Shown here: piece after piece, positions 1 through 10,629 of the stretch
Position numbering within the stretch: the first letter of the stretch is position 1
How the letters are laid out: each line of letters begins with the position of its first letter
Notes under the pieces: model-generated
Databases searched by the model: none
What the model saw: only the letters and a program-made list of their open reading frames with translations
What the model was told of the DNA's origin: nothing
Translations under genes and position numbers: made by a program
Source: Nemertoderma westbladi
Taxonomy: Eukaryota; Xenacoelomorpha; Nemertodermatida; Nemertodermatidae
Assembly (NCBI GenBank): GCA_032718475.1
Contig: JAUCBJ010002695.1
Span: 1 to 64,000, forward strand
DNA: 64,000 nucleotides
Direction: 5' to 3'

Positions 1-1217
1 TCTAGTAAAATCTAAAGTAATCTATAAAGTAAAGTAAACTAACCCCACCTGGATTAAATGGACACCTAGGAACAATACATAGGTTCAACGTGAACGGAAA
101 CAACGGTATGCAGCTTTTAAAGGAATGACATGCAATTTAATATAATAAGACAACATTTTGGATTCTGGAGCCACATGTCCCTGTTAGCCACCGATATTGA
201 AATTTTAAACTTTGGAAATAAACACCAAAAGACAACATATGGTAAAGTTATGAAGCAATTCGAAGCTATTTTTCACTATTCAACTTAATTCCAGAATGGC
301 GCATTTTTGGTGAAATTTTGGAACCTGGAGCCGCATCTTCCCATGACCCATGGGTTCTGAAATTTTAATCATTTAAGTTGTTTACCTAAATGCAACTTTT
401 GGTGGAGTTATGAAAAGATCGGAAGAAAAAAGAATTTTTCAACCCACCCTACTGTATATGGTCATTGATTAGAACTCCAAGAGATTAATTTATATACAGA
501 AGGCCAACTGTTATATAAGGGTGCCCTTATCGTTGTTATATCTTTTGGCATCCAAACATAATCAATATATCCTATAGTAACATCTGGCAAAATTCCCAAT
601 AATTGACTAATATGCTTATTCCAACTGAATCGTAATAGCGAGTCATAAAAACCAATAAATAGACAAGAATTGTATAATACGCACATAAGTACAATAAGTC
701 TATATACCATGATGCATCATTTTTGTTGTTTAAGGTTAATAATGTGCAGTCTAAAATATTTGTAAATTATAAAAACACCCCCAAGAGAGAGGATTAAATA
801 CCACTAATAATTTTATTATGGATATAAATTTGTTATAAATAATAGTACATTTGGGCTGGAATAATTAATTTCGGTTTAAAATTAAATTTAATTAATATTT
901 CTATAATTACATACAAATATGAAATCATAATTAGTTTAATTAACTTTGTTGTATTAAATATTAATATACTAAACAAACAACATTTATTAACAATCATAAT
1001 TAATTTATTTATTAACAATGAGTTGAAAACGTTTTTAATGTATAAAATAAAATAATTAACAAGTTAGGGGCTGCAGCATATTTCATATAGGGAGTCATTA
1101 TTGTCCTTTTAGACAGTATATTCAATACAATATAATGGGAATGTGTTATTTCCGTGTTTATAAATGAATTACAATCATAAATTGTAAAGCAAAAACTAAT
1201 TAAAATCCTATTTAACA
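1..1217. other. AT-rich non-coding flank
   Basis: No convincing gene. Two diverged direct copies of a roughly 110-bp unit lie near 150-262 and 309-418; both contain TTTTGG followed by CTGGAGCC, then GAAATTTTAA, and end near AGTTATGAA. The rest is AT-rich sequence with short chance reading frames. A promoter for the downstream transporter gene must lie at the right end, but I see no distinct core element. Confidence 0.5.
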
Positions 1218-2543
1218 ATGTCTTTACCTGGTTATACGAAAATGGAAGAAATTCCCCCAAACTCCGAAAAAGATAAAATAATCCCTGACAAGGCAGAAAA
1301 GATTAAATACACACGACACCAAATCATCAACCTCGTTTGTCTATTAACACTGAGCTTCTTTGCGGGAGCGTGTTACGTACTTATGGTTCCATTCTTCCCT
1401 GGTGAAGCCGCCAAACGGGGTGTCAACCTGTTCCAAGTGGGATTAATTTTCGCGATATACCAAATCACAAAGTTTATTACGAGCCCTATATTCGGCGTAC
1501 TACTGGCTTACACGGGCGTGCGAACGCTCTACCTAGTCGGGGTTATATTAGCCGCGGTTTCCACCATCTCGTATGGTTTCCTACACTTTATACACGACGG
1601 TACTGCTTTCTTCTGGTCATGTATGGTGCTGCGGACACTAGAAGGTCTAGGCTCGAGCGCCTATCACACCGCCTCTTTCACAATCATCGCGAGTGACTTC
1701 CCAGATCGATTGTCCACAGTCGTCAGTTTCTGGGAATTAACATCCGGTATTTCCGGGATTCTCGCGCCGCTAATGGGAGCTGGACTTTACGAATTAGGCG
1801 GCTTTCAACTACCATTCTACCTAGTCGGTTCTCTAATGTTATTCCTGTTTATAATACAAGTTTGTATACTTCAAAACCCAGAAACACAAATAGTCGAAAC
1901 CGGCGGCTCTATATGGAGATTGTTTAAGGAGATTCACATTTTATGGGGCCTATCGATTATTTTATGCATTAGCGTTGCTTCCGATTACCTTCTGCCCTTA
2001 GCCGAGCCGTATTTTACGATGAATTATGGACTCGCCCCCATAGCAATCGGTGGTATACTAACAGGGAGCGCGGTTGCCTTCGCATTAAGCGCTCCTATAT
2101 GGGGATTCCTCTCCGATCGTGGACACAAACACATTCTAATTGTAGTCGGCCTATTCGGTACCGGCATGATGGACATGTCCATAGGGCCAGCTCCTTTCCT
2201 CTTGTTAGAACACCATATCGTACTGTCTATCGGCTCAGCACTCATCATGGCTGTGTTCTGGAGTATGACCATGGTCCCGCAGTTTGCAATCCTATTGGAG
2301 GGAGCTGTTGCCGCGGGTTTCCCCGACAACCACGATACATACGGGAAGATGTCTGGAATGTACAACTGTTTGTGGGCGTTAGGGGCCAGTCTGGGCCCAC
2401 TGGTCAGTGGATTGATATCCAAACAGTATGGGCCAGAATGGGCCCTAACTAACTGTGGTTTTCTCATGTTCGGTGCAGGGATGGTATCTGTGATTTATCT
2501 TTCCTGTACCAAATGGATAAAACGAAACGGACATTCCAAATAA
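1218..2543 (+). CDS. SLC18B1-like: SLC18B1-like MFS vesicular transporter, single exon
   Basis: A 441-residue intact frame, close to the usual length of animal SLC18B1 (about 450). The sequence shows a polar N-terminus of about 40 residues, then 12 hydrophobic segments in the 6+6 arrangement of the major facilitator superfamily. Family-like signatures are VPFFPGEAAKRGV after helix 1, SPIFGVLLAYTGVR in the loop 2-3 region, and the helix-4/5 stretch VLRTLEGLGSSAYHTAS. Known members are proton-coupled antiporters of vesicle membranes, reported to load polyamines or monoamines. The start ATG at 1218 is chosen because it gives full family length; a second in-frame Met lies nine codons on. There is no intron and no disabling change, unusual next to so much decayed DNA. 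It could be an old functional retrocopy or a naturally intronless paralogue. Exact substrate is inference. Confidence 0.85.
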   Translation: MSLPGYTKMEEIPPNSEKDKIIPDKAEKIKYTRHQIINLVCLLTLSFFAGACYVLMVPFFPGEAAKRGVNLFQVGLIFAIYQITKFITSPIFGVLLAYTGVRTLYLVGVILAAVSTISYGFLHFIHDGTAFFWSCMVLRTLEGLGSSAYHTASFTIIASDFPDRLSTVVSFWELTSGISGILAPLMGAGLYELGGFQLPFYLVGSLMLFLFIIQVCILQNPETQIVETGGSIWRLFKEIHILWGLSIILCISVASDYLLPLAEPYFTMNYGLAPIAIGGILTGSAVAFALSAPIWGFLSDRGHKHILIVVGLFGTGMMDMSIGPAPFLLLEHHIVLSIGSALIMAVFWSMTMVPQFAILLEGAVAAGFPDNHDTYGKMSGMYNCLWALGASLGPLVSGLISKQYGPEWALTNCGFLMFGAGMVSVIYLSCTKWIKRNGHSK

Positions 2544-3238
2544 CAAAATAGTTAAATTTGTTAATATTTAAAGTTATTCTTATTTTTGTTAGTAAAGCAT
2601 ACTTTTTATTCTGTAATCTATGTACAATTACATAGTAGGAATTTATTAGTGGAAATCATTCATTAACATATTTTTGAAATATAAATTCAAGTCGTTAGGT
2701 ATTGTGTATCATCCAAACTCCACTAAAAAATTTAATTTAATTGAAATCCTAATAAACACGATCTCTCTGGTTACGAATAATGGGAGATATATCATTTGGA
2801 TCAGAACGGTAGAATAACTTTGTGCTGTATCCTGTATGGTATATACTTTGGCTATATTTTGCGGAGGACGAGCGCAACGATTATTGTAATGTAGTATATA
2901 TAATGCTACAGGCGTCAACCTGCCAATCACCACATCCTGTGAGGATGAGTCACGGCGGTTCTACCACGCAGTAGACATAGTGATAGTGGTGAGGGGTGGG
3001 GGTTATTAACAGTTAGTAGTATGGGGGGGGGGGGGGGGGGTATTTTGTTTAACTGTTAGTAGTAGAATAGTGATAGGGAGTGGAAATGTTTGTTAATATT
3101 AGGCGTTTTCTCTGATCGTAATGGTTGTTATCAGGTTAAATGTGTAACCTCTATCTCATATATTGCTCTCGTCATTATTGGTTGATTTTGTATAAGTCAG
3201 TGGGATAGTTGGTCTGTTGCCTGTAGGGGTTGACAGTA
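2544..3238. other. non-coding, with an 18-bp poly-G run
   Basis: 3' flank of the transporter gene. AT-rich with no supported gene. A run of 18 G lies at 3023-3040, one of many long G or C homopolymers in this window. Confidence 0.5.
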
Positions 3239-3252
3239 TGGGAGGATTGGGG

Positions 3253-3540
3253 GACGTTAGTGCCCGCGAGACGTTAGTGCCCGCGGGCACTAATGTCTCA
3301 GGACTTTAGTGCCCGCGAGTCATTAGTGCCCGGGAACCATGTCTGTAAGTGAGACGTTAGTGCCCGCGAGTCATTAGTTCCCGAGGTCCTTGTCTGCAAG
3401 TGAGACGTTAGTGCCCGTGAGTCATTAGTGCCCGAGGAACTTATCTGCAAGTGAGACGTTAGTGCCCGCGAATCATTAGTGCGTGAGGACCTTGTCTGCA
3501 AGTGAGACGTTAGTCCCCGCGAGTCATTAGTCCCTGCACC
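3253..3540. repeat. TTAGTGCCCGCG minisatellite array 1
   Basis: About five units of roughly 63 bp, each with two TTAGTGCCCGCG-type cores joined by GAGACG or GAGTCA, then a spacer resembling CTTGTCTGCAAGT. Around 3265-3300 the core occurs in both orientations, making a GCCCGCGGGC palindrome. The minus strand is open through it because the unit is divisible by three; I do not regard that as a gene. Confidence 0.85.
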
Positions 3541-4140
3541 CCGCACTGAATTTGAAGTTAGTATTAGGCAATCCGTATTTCTTCTTACTTATAACCCATT
3601 CAACCAAAGTCGTCCATTTACATACACTAATTTAATTAATTCCCTAATTTAATTAACTAAAAGTGCTACTTTACTTTTAATTCGTCGACAAAATGTCAGA
3701 CAGTCGACAGTCGAGCATTAATTAATTACTAAAATATATTGGTTAGTGCGTCCTCCGACGATTATACTGTAGTACTGCACCTTGTTTTTTTTATTCACAC
3801 TGTCTCCAGTTAAGTTCAACAAATTAGTATACTCAATCAAAAGTAAGTTACTTATAAACAATCAAACGCTGTTGCTTAATCCTCATTCCTTGAAAACTTT
3901 ACCGCAAAACCAAATAATATAATTGATACCATGTCTAACTGAGGTTAATATATTTTTTAATCATAAAAGACCCAAGTTGAAATTAAAATGTTAAATAACG
4001 AGATGCGGGAACTAAAGACTGGAAATTACCTTATAAGTTTGAAGAAAGTAACGACTCGTTTGCATCATCGGCAGGAACTAAAGAAGCGGGAAATATCTTT
4101 CTGGCCTGTTGTATTTATTACATATAATAACTAAGTCGCT
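3541..4140. other. non-coding AT-rich spacer
   Basis: Lies between two arrays of the same minisatellite. I see no gene or RNA. Confidence 0.5.
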
Positions 4141-4277
4141 AGACGCGGGCACTAATGTCTCGCGGGGACTAATTTCTCGCGGGCACTAATGTCTCGCGGG
4201 CACTAACGTCTCGCGGGCACTAACATCTCGCGGGACATTAGTGCCCGCGATAATGCGACTAAGTGACCGCGGGGACT
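4141..4277. repeat. GGGCACTAATGTCTCGC minisatellite array 2
   Basis: About six short units of GCGGGCACTAATGTCTC, mainly in the opposite orientation to the array at 3.25 kb. The last units switch orientation near 4235. It directly abuts the LINE insertion at 4290, and the same core resumes at 5806 on the far side. Confidence 0.85.
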
Positions 4278-4289
4278 AAAGGTACTGAG

Positions 4290-5791
4290 GTCTTTAAAAT
4301 ACCTGAGTGTTTAAAGCTCATCTATCGCATCATAGTAGACATGTACCGTACAACAAGAGTCCCACAAGAAATGAAAACAAAAAAAGTTGGTGCCAGTTCC
4401 CAAGAAGGGCAACCAACACTCTATGGTTCTTTTCGGGGAATCTCATTGATCTCGATTGCTGCAATGCTATACAATATAATTCTATTAAATCGCATCAGGG
4501 ATCCCCTTGAGAGACTGCTCCGTGGAAATCAGAATGGGTTCCGTAAAGGTCGTGGGACCATGGAGCCCATTTTGGCACTTAGAAGGATAATTGAAGAGTT
4601 ATCAAAAAAGAAAGACAGGCATCTGGCTGTTATCCTTGTTGACTTCTCAAGGCCTTTGATTCGGTCTCTCGCTCACGTATGTTCATCATACTTTCATTAT
4701 ATGGGATTCCTGATGAAATTATTGCAGCAATCAGATCAGTATACGATGGTTCGACAACATTTGTGTCTACTGTTGACGGTGACACAGAACCATTTGAAGT
4801 GTTAGGGGGCGTCCTCCGGGGAGACACACTTGCACCATTCTTGTTCATAATTGTTGTTGACTATGTTCTACGCATGTCCTTAGATCATCATAATGATGAT
4901 GGGGTGATGATAACTCAACCTACTGGCTCCAGAAGTCGAGGAAATCCTGCCAAGTGCCTAACTGATCTAGACTTTGCTGATGACTTAGGAGTACTCTCAG
5001 AATCACTAGAGGGAGCCCAACGGCTCCTCAGCTCATTAGAACATGCTGCTTCTAGTGTTGGTCTTTTTATTAACTCCAGAAAGACCAAAACTTTGACAGT
5101 TAACTTTGAAAGTCCTCAGCAAGTCTCTGATCGGATGAGCATAAGCTCAAAAGATGGTATGCTTGAGCATGTGGATAACTTCTGTTACCTAGGATCATGG
5201 ATCCGGAAGTCAGGTGAGGACCTTCGAATACGTAAGGGAAAGGCATGGGCAGCCTTGAATGGGCTTTCCAGGATTTGGAAGTCACCGAGAATTAATCGGA
5301 AACTTAAGGTCCGGTTATTTAGAGCAGCAGTAGTTCCAGTACTCCTCTTTGGGAGTTCATGCTGGGCTCTAACTGCTGAGGACACCAAATCTCTGGACGG
5401 CACATTCACAAGAATGCTACGCCGGGTTCATTGTGTCAAGTTCAATGCACACATCTCCAACCAGACACTATATAACATTGGAGGTGTCTCATTGGTTCCC
5501 CCAAGCTTGACACTAGAACAAAATCGCCTCCGCTTTGCAGGACATTGCTTTCGCCGTGAGGACCAGCCTGTGCAAAATCTTGTACTTTGGCAGCCTCATG
5601 GAGTGAATAAGCATGGTGGACAGCCCATGACTTTCTTGAGACGCATCTTAAAGGACACTGGCCTTGAAGATGCGGATGATCTAGTAAATCTCATGGGTGA
5701 TATGGAGTTGTGGCGGTGCAATTTTGTCGATAAGCCGGCACAAGCATTCTTAAAAATGCAGCTGCAATGCAGCATGCCGATCCTAGTCTAG
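4290..5791 (+). pseudogene. RTE-like reverse transcriptase, frameshifted
   Basis: Two overlapping frames (to 4805 and from 4679) together cover the finger-palm region to the C-terminus. The first ends in motif A just after VILVDFS; the frame slips near 4650 and the second continues through LYGIPDEII, motif B (GGVLRGDTLAPFLF) and motif C (LDFADDLG, the catalytic FADD). The C-terminal part contains LRRVHCVKFNAHISNQ and RLRFAGHCFRRED, the piece that also survives in the other three copies. Loss of the N-terminus plus a slip inside the active-site motif makes this copy dead. Confidence 0.85.
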
Positions 5792-5793
5792 TC
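4290..5793 (+). mobile_element. 5'-truncated RTE-like LINE with 12-bp target duplication
   Basis: The insert is bounded by the perfect 12-bp direct repeat AAAGGTACTGAG at 4278-4289 and 5794-5805. It encodes the reverse transcriptase and C-terminal part of a non-LTR retrotransposon but lacks the endonuclease half, as 5'-truncated copies do. Its 3' end (TGCAGCTGCAATGCAGC, then GATCCTAG) is shared with three other copies at 26.1, 41.0 and 58.7 kb, where it runs into a TAG microsatellite. That short simple-repeat tail, rather than poly(A), fits RTE-type elements. It landed within the TTAGTGCCCGCG minisatellite. Clade is inferred from the tail and reverse-transcriptase style. Confidence 0.85.
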
Positions 5794-5805
5794 AAAGGTA
5801 CTGAG

Positions 5806-5850
5806 ACATTAGTGCCCGCGGGCACTAATGTCTCGCGGGCACTAACGTCC
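5806..5850. repeat. minisatellite array 2, continued
   Basis: A short run of the TTAGTGCCCGCG / GCGGGCACTAATGTC core directly after the right target duplication. It is the part of the array displaced by the LINE. Confidence 0.75.
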
Positions 5851-7876
5851 CAAGACCTATTTGATATTGATGACCCATATCCTGAAGGACCAATAATGCT
5901 GCCCGCCGTGTGGGGAATGGAGAAAAGGCTAATCCTGAGGTCGATTATGAGTGTTTCATTAATGGTGTAGGAATGGGAGCATTGCGTGGTGGTTGGAAAG
6001 TCTGTAATTCCAGAGTCACTGGTGTTTGTTTATTAGTTCATTAGCTGGAGTCATAAATCCACAGTTGACATGTTTATTCATTTTAAAGAAATTTCCCATA
6101 GATGTTGTTGGTTTGTTCTTTTCAGGTTGATGCTTGGTGAATATTCAATATAACAGGGGTTTAATTTTATTTCCATCAATAAAATCGCCTTTTATCAATA
6201 AGATGATAGCAAATGGGGTATCTTTGGGTTGTTGATATTATTATAAATGTAATGAAAAGGCAGTGGTGATTTTTGAGGTGGTATATAGTGAGATGTAATG
6301 GTAATCTGTAATTGGGAATAAGTCTTTAGATGGATTGTTTTGTTGGGTATTTAGTAGAGATATTGTCCGTTATCATTATAAGTATAGAACCTGTATTAAA
6401 TAGTAATAGTATTACTAACTAATCCAATTTTATTCTGTTTTTCTGAAGTTGGGATGGTAGTTTGTGTCAAGGCTTTTATGGGAGGCTAACCCCACAGCCG
6501 CCGCAGAGCGAGTTCGTTTGTAGTTCTTATGAGTGCTATCAAGTGCCTTGGGGTACCTGCCACATAGCAGGAACACTCACGAAAGTTTATGTATATAATA
6601 TATATTATCTAATATATATATCTGGTCTGAATGTACAATCAATCACTGTAAGTATATGGCTTCGGCACTTATAAACTGCTTCAAGGGAATAAAGTAACAG
6701 TTACGTGTAAACCGTTCCGTTATGTTGTGTGGTTGGCGAGTAAATGTACGTTTGACTTATATATATTACAGGTAGGACACTATGTTGGACCTAGTGCGTG
6801 GTAAGCGCATAGTTCACTCGTGCTGCATACATAGCATCAGTAGATTATAGTTACCATTTGGGGAATAATATTGCAGTACTATGGACGTACATACTCGCAC
6901 TAAATGAACCGAATCTATTACAGACAGGGCGCAGTCAGCACTAACCGTGTGGAAATCGAGTAGGTGTGATCTCTGGTCGTGTATATTCATCCACAAAGTA
7001 AAGCAATAATAATAACTAATAATAAATGCACGCAACAAGGTGAAATATCACAAGTCCTGCTAGCTACATGACTCGTAATGGGCTTAAAATGTTGTCAGGT
7101 TATGCCTGATAATAAATAATGGGATGAACATCGACTATATAAGCACTGCAAGAATAGAACAGCCAATAGAGCACAAGAACATCTTATAATATGGCAACCA
7201 ATAGGGGCTTTAGTGTTACGGCAACGATGCCTTGAAACGGACAAACAATCTTATCAGTGATATACAACATGGATTTGAGACGAATATTATGCGCACAGAA
7301 GTTGAATAGTACTCTGATAAAAATATAAGATTTTGATATGCAGTTAGCGTGTGCAGCAAAACCGTTCCCTAAAATTACGTACAAGTTCAACAATCGTTCT
7401 ATGAATAACACAATATTGAGTTTTTTCGGAAATTTGCATGGAAAAGGGTATATGCAATCTTTCAACGATCAAAGGTAATGTCTATATTAAATACTCGCTA
7501 CATACAATTAAATGCGATAAACAATCTAACTAAATTAAACTAAATTAATTAAGGTAGATCAACTTCCTCATATAAAACAATAAAGTTCGTTGAGTCACTT
7601 CCGGTAGGACTAAACAAGCATTAAACAACCTTTCAAACAACATTAGAGCTTGATTTATTTACAAATATGGTAGGTTGGTAAATTAATCTACGTAAGTAAG
7701 TAAATATTGAGTCATATTATCCTTCAAATATAAAATATATAAATTCGACTAATACATGGAGTTTCACTCTTACAGTAAGAAATACATATTGTTCATTATT
7801 TACAAATATGATAGTTTATAACGTACTTAGCTGTTGACGAATGAGTACAGTGATTTTATAAAGATTGACAGGCTAA
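5851..7876. other. non-coding, no feature recognised
   Basis: AT-rich sequence with only short chance frames, including one of 70 codons near 6462. A weak inverted repeat (CCTGCCACATAGCAGG) lies near 6560. I find no tRNA, gene or element end. Confidence 0.45.
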
Positions 7877-9568
7877 CTAATAGTAATCTTCTATTATCGC
7901 CTCCGCTTGGGATGTTTGGGGGGTATTTCGCATAAAGAGTCGTTTCCTCTTCTTCGCAGGTGTTTGGGGCGCGGATAACGTCAGGTCATCGCTTGAAAGC
8001 ATCTCATTGGGACCCGGGTGTATATCTACAGCGTCTGGTATCGGTGAAATCGGATGGTTGGTGTATGTCCTGGCGGAGGTGCCGGGCAAGGACAGAAACT
8101 CAACAGGTCTCATTGCGCCCGAGTCGACAGCCGGTTGACGGATCTCTAATCCCGGAGGAGCAGCTAAGCGCTTCCGCATGGCAGCCTGCACTGGTCCGGA
8201 GGGGAAGGTTTGGGTAGCGACACCAAATGGGGGTTGCTTGCCAAGGAAAATTCTTGGAGGCACAGTGTGGAGAACTGGTCTTTCACATTGAGCGTGTTCG
8301 CTGAAAACTCGATGCTGTGGGAGCAGCTCGGGATGTCCTCCAGGAACTGTGGACCATAAAAAATTGAGTCACTAATAAACTTTATTAAATAGTAGGACGT
8401 CGCGCGCTCTGGGTGTATCTCGTGAAGGAAGCGTCGGACGAAGCGGGTGTTCGTGCAGGAAGATACACAGTTGAGGAGCTCGTAACTCTGTAGCCAAGGA
8501 CGCCGAACATCTGTTGCATAGGTGAAGGGGGCAACCGTGTATACTCCGAGGTGAGCTTTCGCTGCTGCGTATTGGGATGTGGTGAGGGCATTGAGATCTG
8601 CGCATCCTTCCCACGATCGAATATATCGGGTGACACTGGTTTCATCTTCTACCTCGATGTCAGGGCCAAAGAGGCAGTTTGGACTTCTGTGTCCCTTGAG
8701 TTGACAATGCTCGCACTGGGTGGCAAAGGCTAGACAGGAGAAGAAGATGTGATCGTCGTTAATGTAGCAGTAGGGACAATAGAGTTTGATGTGACTATCG
8801 GTGAGGCGCTCACAAAGAACTCCAGGTTGGGTGGGAGCCTTGTGTGTGCGAAGACCACAATGCGCACAACAGACATGTTTGCGAAATAACGCATAACAGA
8901 AACCTCGAACCGTGAGCCGCTCAGTCCCGCGATACCAGTCGATTAAGGCTGACTCATTGTTAGGGGCGGGCACGACAGTGGTAGCTACTGAGGTCGCTTC
9001 TAGATGGATTGGTTCCTCCTCTTGGTCGGGGGTGTCCATAACGTCTGTCTGTATTTGTCCAACTGAGAAGCCAGGTTTGAAAATGGGTCTCTCAATCACT
9101 GATTGATGTAGATTGGAAATACATACGTCTCGGAATATGGCAAAGCTGCAGCTGGCCAACTCATCCGCTGCGGAGCGACGTAACTCTTGCTGAGACAGTA
9201 ACTTCACGCGAAACTGACTGTCAATGTTGGCCAAGGGGGTCAGGAAACGCCAAAAGCATTCGAAGTTCAAGAATTTACCAAGTTCATTGAGTTTGGAAAG
9301 TTGTGTTCCCAACAACAATGGGTGTGCTATCAACGTACGGTTACAGACATCCACAAGCCATCCTGATAATGCTTGGTTTTCGAATATGAGGTATATCGCT
9401 AATGAGGGACGCAAGGGGACGCTCATGAAGCTATATACAGCACCGGGGGTGGTGAGTGGTCCTTGAAAGTAATAAGGCGAATATGAATCATCATAAACCT
9501 TGGAATACTTCTCGTGATCAGTCTCTTTGAAATTCCAGCCATACTCTTGAAACACGATGTGGACAGAG
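7877..9568 (-). pseudogene. decayed exonuclease/zinc-knuckle accessory gene, C-terminal half
   Basis: Reading leftwards, a 463-codon frame (9555-8164) overlaps a second frame (8263-7877), so there is one frameshift near 8200. Upstream of 9555 the frame continues through the empty site of the solo LTR at 9569-10116. The striking part is a cysteine/histidine cluster: CAHCGLRTHKA, then LYCPYC, then the exact CX2CX4HX4C knuckle CEHCQLKGHRSPNC, followed by an acidic segment and R-X4-W-X3-AD. The same order (CNYCGRQTHQERSC, CLYCRESSHRMGAC, then FEEWADVGAMT) occurs in the BEL accessory gene at 47.6-50 kb, so I read these as homologues. The end is basic (KKRKRLF). Biochemical function is unknown; nucleic-acid binding is inferred from the knuckle. 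Confidence 0.6.
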
Positions 9569-10116
9569 TGTAAGCGGATTCAATTCCGCCTCATTACCCA
9601 CCAGAAAATGGGATGGTGGCATTTTAGCAATATGTTGGAGATACTAGTCGAGAGAGTACTAGAGAGTCTAGTAGAGGCTGGCAGCAGAGGGGAAACACTC
9701 CCAGAGAGTGCAAGGGTGACAAGTAGCATATTAGCCAATAGGGGGGAGGAAAGCACATGATAGGGCACAGGACAGCATCCATTAGGTAACAGGCCAAAGT
9801 AGAGTAGAAGGTGAAGCAATATTGGTATATCAATCATATATTACCTCGCATTACCGGTTTGTTAGTCAGTTAGTTAGCTAGTCAGTTTAGTGCAGACCGG
9901 CTAGTCATCATATACTATTACCGGTACCAACATTCATATACTATTATCTCAGTTACCATATTAATTGTGCTATTACATATATTACAACGTCAAGAAACAA
10001 CATCAAACTCTGAATGCTTTTTCTCCAACGGCCTCGGCCAAGCTATCAGTACCATCTTAAAGCCTACGGTGACGCGTATAACAATCTACCCGGTCGGGAT
10101 CTCTGATCCCGTCACA
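9569..10116 (+). repeat. solo LTR of a BEL-type element
   Basis: The 548-bp unit begins TGTAAGCGGATTCAATTCCG and ends GATCCCGTCACA. The BEL LTRs at 34.4 and 50.8 kb begin TGTTAGCGGATTCAATTCCG and end in CCCGTCACA. A perfect 5-bp target duplication CAGAG (9564-9568 and 10117-10121) brackets it. The interior is diverged from those LTRs, so this is a related subfamily. A solo LTR forms by recombination between the two LTRs of a full element. It interrupts the minus-strand gene on either side. Confidence 0.9.
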
Positions 10117-10629
10117 CAGAGGACGTACAGTCAACTCTGCTATATGTATTGTTAGCGTTACGTCGATACATGACCCGGAAAAAGCCGCGGGATTGCGCCC
10201 CAGGAAGGATGACTTAGGTGTCAACAAAGGGATATGGTATGTCGTGGAAAATGTGTCGTAAAATCGTCTGTCAAATCCCGATATATGGCTGAACCGAGTT
10301 TATAAATGGATTCTTCTAAGAAAATGTCCAGTATGGGTTGTGGTAATAAAGCTGCGTCTATTCCCATGGCCGGGTGTCGATTCATATCGTTAACGTAAGC
10401 CTCTGCTTTAACAAACTGTTGATGTCTCGCCTGGCGTTTATAGGTGGTCAAGGCTGGGAAAACACTGTTGGTACCGCAACAAGTATGCGTAAAAACGTGT
10501 GTGGCTCCGAGTCCGAATCAACCGAGTTGAACTGAGCTCATGATCTGGCACTGAGCCTTCATTGTCATAAATCATGACACCGTAGCTATGAATAGCATTG
10601 ACTGTATGTAACCATTCAGCGTTAGCCAC
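10117..10629 (-). pseudogene. decayed accessory gene, DEDD-exonuclease-like domain
   Basis: Two frames read leftwards (10629-10438 and 10451-10221) overlap in a frameshift near 10445. The first holds an Exo I-like motif, YGVMIYDNEG, with D-X-E; the second holds an Exo II-like motif, SIYKLGSAIYRD, with the family pattern K-X-G-X-X-I-X-X-D. The BEL accessory gene has GYMVLDDEG and TIKVGSAIRDD in the same order and similar spacing, so the two support each other. DEDD 3'-5' exonucleases of the RNase D / WRN group cut single nucleotides using four acidic residues. The third acidic motif is not recognisable here. The domain call rests on motif pattern only. Confidence 0.5.

Noticed and set aside
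462-710. 82-codon minus-strand frame starting with a hydrophobic stretch
   Set aside because: It looks like a possible first exon with a signal peptide, but no family match, splice context or second exon could be supported.
2024-2467. Long frames antisense and out of frame to the transporter
   Set aside because: Shadows of the SLC18B1-like coding sequence.
3298-3546. Repetitive minus-strand frame (TNDSRALTSHLQ units)
   Set aside because: Produced by the 63-bp minisatellite.
6462-6674. 70-codon plus-strand frame
   Set aside because: No domain, homology or supporting context.
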